27,392 bases of DNA from Saccoglossus kowalevskii (taxonomy: Eukaryota > Hemichordata > Enteropneusta > Harrimaniidae): positions 32,638 through 60,029 of the forward strand of contig NW_003133375.1 in the NCBI RefSeq assembly GCF_000003605.2. Reading direction: 5' to 3'. Numbering within the stretch: the first letter of the stretch is position 1; each line of letters starts with the position of its first letter. The notes below the pieces were generated by a model. That model was given only the letters and a program-made list of their open reading frames with translations, did not search any database and had not been told where the DNA came from. The translations under genes were made by a program, and so were the position numbers. Positions 1 to 11,600 of the stretch are shown here, piece after piece.

Positions 1-86
1 TTTTCACATAATCAACTTATTTTCACATAATCAACTTATTTTCACATAATCAACTTATTTTCACATAATCAACTTATTTTCACATA
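1..86. repeat. 19-bp tandem repeat
   Basis: Four full perfect copies of a 19-base unit (ttttcacataatcaactta) start at 1, 20, 39 and 58, with a partial fifth copy ending at about 86. The array begins at the window edge, so it probably extends further left. No coding signal is seen in it. Confidence 0.97.
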
Positions 87-2624
87 GGCATTAAAGGCAA
101 TTACCAAATGAAAGTGCCTTGGTGTCCTTAGATATTCCCTCCTATTTTTATAATGCCAAGGCAATTTTATTAAATGTGGTGCTCTCTAAACTCTGTAGTA
201 CAAGCCCTGCAATGATTTTTTTGTGAACCAGACAAATCAAAGATAGATAAACGAGTCCAGAAACACAAATAACTATAAACAATACAAGAGATCACAAATA
301 GTTACCACACAAGTTTATGATTACTGATTCTGATGTCTCGTATCTTGCTTCCATTTGTCATGAAATTAGTAATAAGACCCTGAGTGGTTCCACACTGACT
401 GAAACCTGCTGAAGGATTTTATTTATTTCTATACTAAACATGAATGTGAGAATTTCACAAGGAGTGCACGTGATAAAAATGGCTTTAATAGTCATTGGGG
501 AATCTGATTATTTGGAATTTTATTAATTAAAAACAGTCAGGATAAATGAAACACATTTTCAATTTTGTGATTTAGAACTGTTCAATCAAGTATTCGTAGT
601 GTGTGTGTGTGTGTACTCTATGAACATTAGCAATACACATGCACTGTGTGAGTATGATGGTGATGGAGATGGTGGTAGCCATGGAAACAGGCTGATGAAG
701 ACTGAAGCAATTGGTTGGTGATACTGATCCACATTCTATAATACTGGTGCCTATATCAAGATAATATTGACTGAGCTTTGGAGCTTTATTTAAAATCCAA
801 TGAATAAATTACCATTTTCATATGCCATTATAAGATTGGATGGGTAGGGGTGGAGACATGAGAAGAGGAAACATCCAATAATGAGTGAATGAATATTAAC
901 AACAAAATTGTGCATGGACCACTGAAAAGGTAACCATATTGTAAACTTCAATTTACCTAGGGTGTTTCTTGAAGTTATTTTGACTCCTTAGGTTAGTAAC
1001 AAAGAGCAAGTTGTAAAACAAATTAACATACTGACAGTTTATATTTCAAATAATCAAAAATAAACATGCATATATTTGAAAAATAAAAAAATGTTAATTT
1101 AAAAAAATACTATGCATAAAGTAAGCTGAAATGGTTCAAATGAAATTCGGATGAAATTATCATTTTAATTTAATTAGATGTGAATGACAAGAAGCTTGGT
1201 GCTTTTAATTAGCATATTTGAACTTTGACCGGCATTCAGATGAACCATTCCAACATTACATGACGTTATGAAAATTCGACTTAGTCATGCTTATAGAAGC
1301 AAGTTGTTAACAAGCAGCTAAGAGAAAAAATAACCTGAGATAGATGCCTTGCAAAAAAAACTGTTTACGACATAATATGCAAATTTAGATCGCACCAAAC
1401 TCTGACATGATACGATTGACATACTGCAAAACTGCGTTCATTTTGAGTCTGATTTTCGAGAATTTGACGATTCAGTAAAAATCGTGATACTTTGTAGCAG
1501 TGACAATTCTCAGTGTCCACTTCTATGTAAGACACATGGAAGCGATTTTTGTGAAATTTTATTTTCATGTATAGCCATAAAACTGTGAAAATTTAGAGGT
1601 TTACAATATATACAATAAAGTTCAATGTTTTTATCATGGTAAATAATTTTGTTATTATTTTCATTTCTTATAATCGCACTCAACGCAGACAAGTATGATT
1701 GAGCTGCAATTTACATAAATTAGGAAAATAAAATATACGGTAGCGCTTTTAACAAATGTTACAATTTGTAGCAAAGATTAAGATAAATAAAAAGTTAGCT
1801 TTAAGAAAATATATCAATATTACCTGCTAAAATTACTTTAAAATGAACTTTGACCTTTCTGTGAACTTTGATCTAAAGTGTCACATTAACATCATCAATA
1901 TTCCTACTAAACTTGGTGGATTAGTTTTCAAGATATTTTTTAATTGCTTGTTAATTTATTTTGAGACAAGGAATCAAATATATAAAATTTACGAATAATT
2001 GTAGAAAGTGATTAAACTTGACTTTGGCATTTCAAGATTGTATATGACAATAGAAAATCAAGACTAATATTTTAGCATTTGTTGTTTGATTTTCTGTCGT
2101 CACTCTTATTTCTAGTCATATTTACACAAATCTAAGATATGGAACTATTATTAATTATGTGCCAAATATGAGAGAATGTGAGAAGTAAATATGAATGGTA
2201 TGAGGAACACTGAATTTATGAAAGAAATACAAATTTCAGTTTTCCCAAGCATTTGAAGAAAATTGCTTTTGTTCACATGTGTTCGCACTATTCAGTAACA
2301 TAAAGTAATTTGCATTAACATTTACCTCTCACCAAATAAATCTGCAATTTTTTTAAAAATATTGTATCAGGCATTGTAGCCAAAAGGAAGTTATGTTATT
2401 ATGGTCCAAAATCAACAAAGATTTCATAAAAAAAAAAAATTGAAAAAATGTTCCACCATAGTTTGGTGCTAAAAGGTATTAAAAAAATGTATTTTTAAAT
2501 GTATTTTCAGCAGGTAATATTTTGGTCACAAGTAAGTTTTTTAAATAACACTAGATAGAAAGTATGCGGGAATTGAGACACAGACCATCAGCAAGCTTGG
2601 ATGCTATGGATATTGCATGTGCTA
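87..2624. other. AT-rich 3' flank, no coding gene seen
   Basis: No convincing exon is visible on either strand. The stretch would include the 3' UTR and downstream flank of the minus-strand IQ gene if the terminal exon at 2633 is correct. A short GT run lies near 600-615. TTTATT (AATAAA on the minus strand) occurs near 1955 and near 785, but nothing picks out one of these as the used polyadenylation signal. Short ORFs at 1365-1692 have no recognisable features and are treated as chance. Confidence 0.5.
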
Positions 2625-2633
2625 CTAGTTGCC
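2625..2633 (-). CDS. Possible terminal coding exon (Gly-Asn-stop)
   Basis: A strong pyrimidine-rich acceptor (ctccattttctccttcag) ends at 2634 on the minus strand. Entering in phase 0, as the donor at 3229 requires, the next codons are GGC AAC TAG, so the protein would end ...DLKKGN. The intron would be about 595 bases, and the exon would continue to lower coordinates as 3' UTR. No clear poly(A) signal pins its end. Alternatively, the last exon may lie elsewhere or beyond the window. Confidence 0.4.
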   Translation of the reverse strand, partial: GN

Positions 2634-5600
2634 CTGAAGGAGAAAATGGAGAAATGGAGACAAGAATAATGAAGAAGTGAGAGAATGAAATCAGTACAGA
2701 ATTATGCGATATTCAAATTTGATGATGCAGGATGATGTCATATCCTTTATGGTGATGTCATATCCTGTATGGTGATGTCATATCCTGTATGGCAATGTCA
2801 TATCCTGTTCTCTAAGCAGTGTGGGTATTTTTTTACAAAATAAGAGTAAAACTCATGACAGACTACATTATTTTCACTTTGCAATTTAAGTTTTTGATGT
2901 TTCACAAAAGGAAAATGCATCCTGGCATAATATATGGTTTCAATAATCAAAAATTGGCAAAAACATGTTACTATAAAAGCATTAAATATTATATTAATTA
3001 TGCTTCAAATATCAAAATTAAAATGAATGCCGTCACAGTATTCCTGTAAATAACAGGGCTACAGATTACAGTCACACTATTCTGAAAACATTTGAATTGT
3101 TGGTGGGTGTAACTGACATTATAGTAACAAAAAGTGACAAGCAGATATGAAAGTGTGCCCTCACAGGCAAGCATTACACATGCACCAGCCCAGTTTATCA
3201 CTAAGCAAATTTGTAAGTTTAGTTTTACCTTTTTCAAATCTTTCACTTCTCTTCTTGCTTTTAAACCTTTGAATCCAGCCTGAATTTTGACAGCAGCTTT
3301 TTCAACTTCAGGGTCATTAAGGTCAATATCAACTTCCTCTTCCTCAGCAGGTTTAGCGGCCTGTAATCAGAAAAAAAATACCCTCATTTACAAGCCTTAA
3401 CTTACCTATCAAGCCAAGTGGTACGATCCTATAGGCACCACATACAATGCACATTGGAATGTACCACATTCTGAAATGGGGGGGGGGGTGATTTAGCAGA
3501 TTTTTAGGAGCTGAATGAGATTTGCATTATTCTTTGACAATATGGCATCATTTTTAAAAATGAATATTTTGAATTTTTTAATTAATTATTATTGAAATTA
3601 TTATTCAAATGATCAGTTTTCAATATTTTTATCACAATTATTGAACTGAAACTGAAGTAAAGCTTTCCTCTTATGAGATCCATGTAAAGGAATCTCATCT
3701 ATCTGCTGCCCTCTAGTGGCACAACACTGTAAACTGTTAAATATCATAATTTGATACCCAAGGCGACACAGGAAGTATATTCCACAACACACCCTGTAAA
3801 ATGGCTATAAAAAACATCACAATTTATCCTTTAAATTTATTTAATTTCTGGAAATTTGATATTTTCATAAATACTACTAGATGTATTTCTTAGTATTCTT
3901 AGTAAAGTTTAAACATGTGCTGACTGTGGCATAGGAAATTATTTTCTGACACTACGAACAACATCCTCCCACAATTCCATGGTACACATTTCACCAGTAT
4001 GATTGGTCAATAATGCTGTTTATTTGTTTGAAATTTGAATGTGTTTAAACACGATCGTGACGACAACTTCCCTTTAACATTTTGGCTCTCTTAATCCACA
4101 GGACCTCAAATCTTCAGGCTTGATCTCTTTCAATAAAACTTCTTCAATTTGGATTTTTTGCTATTTTTTCAAATCGATCTTTTTTTTTATTTTTAACGGA
4201 TATAAATATTTTATAGAAAATAATAGATGCATTAAAAATATTTTTATAAATAGAAATTTTTATCAAACATTTGCAAATATTTACAAACTTTTTTTTTATT
4301 GATACTAAACAAACATAAGACGAAATAAGATTTCACGCAGACACGAATGTATTTCAATTTTGAATAGACGATTCTCAAGACGTCTTTGAAACTAAAGTTA
4401 GTTGCGTTCTGTTAGCAACACGCATTCAGGGTGCAGTGAGCAAAATTTTAAACGCTGTTATTTTGAGCCACACTTGTACTGTATTATGAAATGTTGGTTG
4501 GTTGCAGATGTTAAAAAAAATAACTATTAAAAAAGAAAAATTGGAATAATTATAATAATGTTAATTAATGCAAATCATCACACAAGTCCAAAATTTTACT
4601 ATTTTTTTTTATGAAAATGGATAACTGTAACTGAAGAATATGATTCATACAATTGTTATATTCATGATGGAGCTTCTTATTCAAAATAATAAAATAAATC
4701 AAATTAATAAAAAAAATTTAAAAAAGAAAATTTTTTTGAAAAAATAATAAATTGTTGGAAGTAGGATTAGTCCAGAACAAAAACGAGAGACATTAACATG
4801 TCATAACCAGAGTACAATTTTAAATATAGTTAATTTGAAAAAAAAAATTAATAAGGAGCTCCAATATATTGAAAATGAGCAAAATCACTGAATAATGAAA
4901 AAATGTAAATTATTTTAAATTATATCTATAAAAAATATATTCATGCTATAAGTTATTCATTAAAAAAAAAGTATTTTAAAAAATATCTATATTTTCATGC
5001 TCTATGTTATTTAGTAAAAAGGAATATTTAAAAAAACTGAATTCATGCTATGGGTTATATTGTAGGATGTGGTGTACTAAAATATTATTTAAAACAAAAA
5101 ATATATTAAATGAAAAATCATAATTTAATTATTATAAATATTCATGATATTATCATGCATAATGTTCTAAAAAATATAAGTGATGGTTTATAAGTAAGTA
5201 CGTGCATTTTTTATAATAATGATAATTTTGGAATATTACTGTTGGAGTGCAGGTGTGGTTGATGTCATTACGAGCAGGCAGGAGATCTACGATTGGGTTC
5301 TACTTTGGTGCTCATTAGCCTGCGAAATTAATTGTCCTACCTCAGGTTCGTTCTGCATATCCTTAACCTGTTTACGAGCTTTAAAACCTTTAAAACTAGC
5401 CTGTATTTTGACAGCCGCTTTCTCAACATCTGGATCGTCCAAGTCAATGTCAATTTCTTCCTCAGCCTCGACAGGTTTAACTTCATCAGCAGTTTTTTCG
5501 TCCTGCATATCTTTAACCTGTTTACGAGCCTTAAACCCCTTAAAACTAGCCTGTATTTTTACGGCCGCTTTTTCAACGTCAGGATCGTCTAAGTCTATAT

Positions 5601-8600
5601 CTATTTCCTCGTCGGCCTCAGCAGGTTTTGTTTCATCAGCAGTTTTTTCATCCTGCATATCCTTAACCTGTTTACGAGCCTTAAACCCCTTAAAACTAGC
5701 CTGTATTTTTACGGCCGCTTTTTCAACGTCAGGATCGTCTAGGTCAATATCTATTTCCTCGTCTGCCTCAGCAGGTTTTGCTTCATCAGCAGTTTTTTCA
5801 TCCTGCATATCCTTAACCTGTTTACGAGCTTTAAACCCCTTAAAACTAGCCTGTATTTTTACGGCCGCTTTTTCAACGTCAGGATCGTCTAAGTCAATAT
5901 CTACCTCTTCCTCCTTGGCTGGCTCTTCAGCTGATGGTTCTTTCATCTCTTTGACTTGTTGCCTTGCTTTTAGACCTTTAAAACCAGCTTGTATCTTCAC
6001 AGCCGCCTTCTCAACTTCGGGATCAGTGAGGTCAATATCAATTTCTTCTTCTTCTTTTTTCTCCTCAACCTGGAAATGACGAAAACAAAAATTCAAGGGA
6101 TCCATCCATTTGACATCTGCACCATTTGTTAATATTGAGCTGGTTTCCATGGAAACTACATATTATGTTTCACAGTAAGTATGTTACTCTACAACTTTTA
6201 GATATTCTTGGCAATTTTCTATAATGTCCTATAAGCAATTTAGTTTTAAGTTGACTTATGAATCGTCATTACTGTTTATTCTTGTTTCGTTACTGTTCAA
6301 GTTAACAACGACACCAACAACAACTATTGTCCCCATTGAATGCAACATAATCACCTTTTTTAGTGTTCAAATCTGAACTAAGTATAAACATTAGCAGTAA
6401 TTGTTGATTACTCAGTAATTGGAACACTTTTTGAAGACAATATTTTACAAGTCAAAGCCATCAGTAACATGCAACAGAAAATTTGTCGTTTCCCATGAAA
6501 AAAAAAAATAGTCTAAACATTACGAAATTTTACGTGAAATATTTCAATCAATTATGATAGTGATATTTGTCACCCCGTACACATGTTTCTGTACATCAAG
6601 ATCCGATTGTCAAACTTTGCGAAAAAAATACAAAAAAATTAAAATAGTGGTGAATCTGAGATGAGTTGGCAGAGATGACCATGCAAATTATATTTTTGTT
6701 TGTTTTGATAAACCTTTTGAATGCCAAAGTCAAACCTGAAATCTTCATATTTTTAAAAAAAATATTGACAAGACTTTACGCCAAGAATACATTGTCTTGA
6801 TTTGGTTCAAAATTAATACAGAAATTATGAAAAAAAAACAATTTTAAAATAATAATGTTGATAAAATTTTATATAAGTCATCACAACTTCTTGTCTCTCA
6901 CAAGATTAAAACAGTTTGAAGTAAACTGTCCAAATTCCCTCATGTCAGAAGATATTCTAGACAGAATTAAGACTATTAAATGATCTGCTATTACGATACA
7001 ATCTTGTTCTATGGTAACAGTGATTTGACTGACATGAAACATGCATTTAAAGGTGACAAACTTTTCAACTGAGGTGATCAGAACTCACCGTAATAGTATG
7101 TAGGTCAAGGCAGTTGACACTTTAACATATGAGGCCTGATAAAAAAAAATTCTGCTTCTCGTTTTCATCTGGGATGTTTGTTTTTTGTTTTTAAACGTTT
7201 TTAACGAGACCAAGATATTTGCTCTAATTCGAAGGTCAGTTTCTGGATCACCTTGTGGTGGTAAACTGCTATTACAACGACATTACAAATTAGTAATTAG
7301 TGTAAAATTACAATAATTAGTGTCAATTTTACACAAATTAGTGTAAAAATTACAATAATACTATCAAAACTTGCAGTAATTGTTTTTCAACCACTTCTCT
7401 CTAAAGCTATGCATTAAAACACCTAGTTTTCAAATTCAAATGACATAAACAGATTTTTTTTATCTGATTGTACCAACAATTCCCTGTGTCACAGGTTACA
7501 CCTGCTATAAGTACAACATATTAACATAGCAGGTTTCAAGAATACAAGACACAATGTCTGACTAAGAATTTTGCTAACTGCATCATATAGTTTTTTAACC
7601 CAATGTATTAAGTGGGAAATAATTCTGAAGTACTGTAGAATACGTTATTTTCGCTTGGAATTTATTTTTGCTATTTTCGCTGAAGGGATGATTCCGTGAA
7701 AATAAAATCCAGCGAATATACTTTTCTTCCTATATTTCACATTCAACTCATCAAAAATCAGTGAAAATAAATTCCATAAAGAACGCCCAAAAAGCCTTTT
7801 CAGCGAAAATTAATTCCAGCGAAAGTATTCCACAGTAAATTGAATATTTTGCTGAAAAAAAAAAATCTATCGAATAAAATGAGGAAAAGCTGATAGAGGC
7901 TACTCAAAATGTTTTCATGTGAACAAAACTCCAGAAAATTCCTGTGAAGAAATTTCACAAAAGAAAAAACAAATTTATTGAATAATTGTCATTTGACAAG
8001 TACCGGTGTTCAGTTTTGAATTATATTTGGGCATAATTTCAGACTGTACATCACTCAGGTCACAATTTCAATTTGATATACTGCACACAACAATCTATTT
8101 TCAAATCCCACATTTGAAAAATACCGAATGTAAACATGTCATACAAACTTGCAGAATCACAAATGTCATGCATTAAAGAGCGGCGGTTGTCGCGCCGCAC
8201 ATGTGCCACATCTGCGTTGATAAACGCTGATTTTCAATACAATGCGCTTGTCTAACATACACAAATTACCGGTGATGACTCCTTCATACCTTCCAATAAC
8301 CAAAGAAATTAGAAACCTTTAATTGTGTACTCATTGGTCTGTGCAGGATTCACATTCAAAGTCGCCATCTTTGTTCATACAAGTCCCATATCTCACGCAT
8401 ATGTGGCGCGACACCCACCGCCCTTCAAGTCTAATGTTATTCAAAAGCATTTTCCATTTTGACCTTATTCCTATGACTATGGCTCATTCATTTTCCAACC
8501 TAGTGTAAAATACTTTATTTTCGCTTGGAATTAATTTTCGCTGAAGGAATGATTCAGTGAAAATAAAATCCAGCAAATATACCTTTTTTCCTATATTTTA

Positions 8601-11600
8601 CATTCAACTTGTGAAAATAAAATCAGTGAAAATAAATTTCATACAAAACACCCAAAATGTCTTTTCAGTGAAAATTAATTCCAGCTAAAATAAAGTATTT
8701 TACAGTACTTGACAGCTCACCAGTAATTGACAAACAACAAATCTATGATTGTATTAAATAATCTTGGGATTGAATACGTCCTCCATGCAGTATCATCCCA
8801 CTTTACATTTCTTATGTACATGTACTTGCAGTCTCAACAGAATAAAAGCTGCTTTGTTTTCAGAATGAAACAGCACCACAGGTGTATTATACCCAGATTT
8901 TTTTTATCTAGAAGAACAGATTTCTTTCAAGTTGAATAAATACATATCCTGATACATGGTATGTCGGGAAATATTTTAAAAGCTATCAGGATGGGAGGGG
9001 GTTACTTTAATATCACCACATACAGTCGTCAAAACATAACATGACACCATACATTGCAGAAATGATCTTCCTAAAGACATGTAGGAAAAGTTCAAAATGC
9101 CATCAAACCTTAAAAATAAGTTTTCTATATTCACCTGTGTTTCGGCAGGTTTTTCCTCAACAGACTTGCCATCAGTTTCCTTAACACAAAAACGACAAAC
9201 ACATTTACAGAAACAAAACATTAAACGTACACATGACATTATTAAATACCATATTTACTCTATTAGAAGTACATGTATTACCTGAATACAATATAACATT
9301 ACACTTCTATATAGTTTGCTACACTGACAATGCTATCAAATTGAAATGAAATTAACACAGCTGCTTTTTAAAATGCACTTACAATAAACTAAATATGGTA
9401 CATGTGTTTACCTTTATACAATGTATCACAGAGAGGGCGCTCTTCAAATATTGTTGCTTGCTATATGAATTTACAATAGCTTCAATTTCACATTTATTAG
9501 TGTTGCTGTTTTACATAAAACATAAATTTTTATGACTGATTGATGACCCCTTAATGGTCAAACTTCCCGGTACTTTGCAGAATAGAATAAATTAAATGTT
9601 ATGTGGTGCAGCTATATCTCCAAATTACAAGGATACATGACCTTATAAGGTCATACGCAAGTTGCAGTAAATCTGCTATACAAGTATGGCGGCTTCAAAG
9701 TATAGGAATCAGTGGCCATCATGAATAAGTACCAGGATGTGTGACCTTTAATGGTTACGAATAAGTACCAGAATGTGGGACCTTTAGTGGTTATAATTAA
9801 GTACCAGGATGTGTGATCTTAAGTGATAATTATTAAGTATCAGGATGTGTGACCTTTAGTGGTTATGATTAAGTACCAGGATGTGTGACCTTTAGTGGTT
9901 ATAATTAAGTACCAGGATGTGTGACCTTAAGTGATAATTATTAAGTATCAGGATGTGTGACCTTTAGTGGTTATGATTAAGTACCAGGATGTGTGACCTT
10001 TAGTGGTTATGAGTAAGTACAGGAATGTGTGACCTTTAGGCGTTATAAATAAGTACCAGGATGTGTGACCTTTAGGCGTTATAAATAAGTACCAGGATGT
10101 GTGACCTTATAGTATCAGTGACAGTAGTACGGCCATTGGTAAATGAAATGTTGCTAAGGAAACAAAATACAATTAAGTACCTCTGTGTCAGCAGGTTTCT
10201 CATCTCCCTCTGCTTTTTCCTCAGTTTCCTTGACAACACAAACAAAATACATTACAATACACATAACAATCACTATCACAGATAACTATTATATTAAATG
10301 AAAAAAACAAATAACACAAATGATGCAATGTAGTCATGGTTGGTAAGCAGACTCATCTTACTATACAAATGAGATGAAACTCATCTATAACCACAATGCA
10401 TTGTCTGAAAAATACCCTACCTGGGTTTCTTCTGGTTTTATATCAGTTTGCTCCTCAGGCACCTTCACAAATACAAACAAAACAATTATAATTGAACATG
10501 TACAACAAATGCAAGTAATGCATGTAATATTGGGTAAATTAACAAAAATAAATCAACATTATATAGACAATGACAACCACACAGAAGTACTAAACTGGAT
10601 GGACTAATGGATGACAGACAGACTGATTAACACAACTGAAAGCCTGATTGACACTCACACACAGTAGTATAGACAACAAACAGACTTATTAACACACACA
10701 CACACAGACTGACAGACGACAGACAGACTGATTAACACACACAGACTGACAGACAACAGACAGACTGATTAACACATGCAGACTGACAGACAACAGACAA
10801 ACTGATTAACACACACAGACTGACAGACAACAGACAGACTGGTTAACACACATAGACTGACAGACAACAGACAGACAGACTGACTGATTAACACACGCAG
10901 ACTGACAGACAACAGACAAACTGATTAACACACAGAGACTGACAGACACAGACAGACTGATTAACACACATAGACTGACAAACAACAGATAGACTGATTA
11001 ACACACACAGACTGACTTACAACAGACCAACTGATTAACACACAGAAACTGACAGACAACAGACAGACTGATTAACACACACACACAGACTGACAGACAA
11101 CAGACCAACTGATTAACACACAGAGACTGACAGACAACAGACAGACTGATTAACACACAGAGATTGACAGACAACAGACAGACTGATTAACACACACAGA
11201 CTGACAGACAACAGTAAGACTGATTAACACACACAGACTGACAGACAACAGAAAAACTGATTAACACAAACAGACTGACAGACAACAGACAGACTGGTTA
11301 ACACACACGCAGACTGAGAGACAACAGACAGACAGACTGATTAACACATGCAGACTGACAGACAACATACCAACTGATTAACACACAGACTGACAGACAA
11401 CAGACACTGATTAACACACAGAGACTGACAGACAACAGACAGACTGATGAACACACAGAGACTGACAGACAACAGACACTGATTAACACACACAGATTGA
11501 CAGACAACAGACAGACTGATTAACACACTCAGACTGACAGACAACAGACAGACTGGTTAACACACACAGACTGACAGACAACAGACGGACTGATTAACAC

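Larger units (their letters stand above)
6070..9134. other. Intron, no exon recognised
   Basis: This 3.1-kb intron separates the microexon array from the five-IQ exon. It carries two foldback elements (7631-7837 and 8501-8707) and one TTAA-type inverted-repeat element (8173-8428). Around 7280-7360 there is a small repeat of 'attagtgtaaaattacaat'. A sequence at 7090-7125 has a good donor (gtgagt on the minus strand), but every frame compatible with phase 0 meets a stop, so I did not call it an exon. Confidence 0.55.

Noticed and set aside
5219..6079. 286-codon plus-strand ORF with Ser/Ala/Thr-rich repeats
   Set aside because: It is exactly antisense to the IQ exon and owes its length and repeats to it. 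The minus frame has recognisable IQ modules and splice sites; the plus frame has none.
6070..6150. In-frame ATG 27 codons upstream of the five-IQ exon as a gene start
   Set aside because: A good 3' splice site separates it from the IQ frame and the upstream residues lack the gene's acidic character. It is kept only as a possible alternative start.
7090..7125. 31-base minus-strand stretch with a perfect gtgagt donor
   Set aside because: Read in phase 0 it meets a TGA, its length is not a multiple of three, and its composition is not acidic.
11298..11544. Two Cys/Leu/Ser/Val-rich minus-strand ORFs
   Set aside because: They are translations of the 37-bp minisatellite in two frames.
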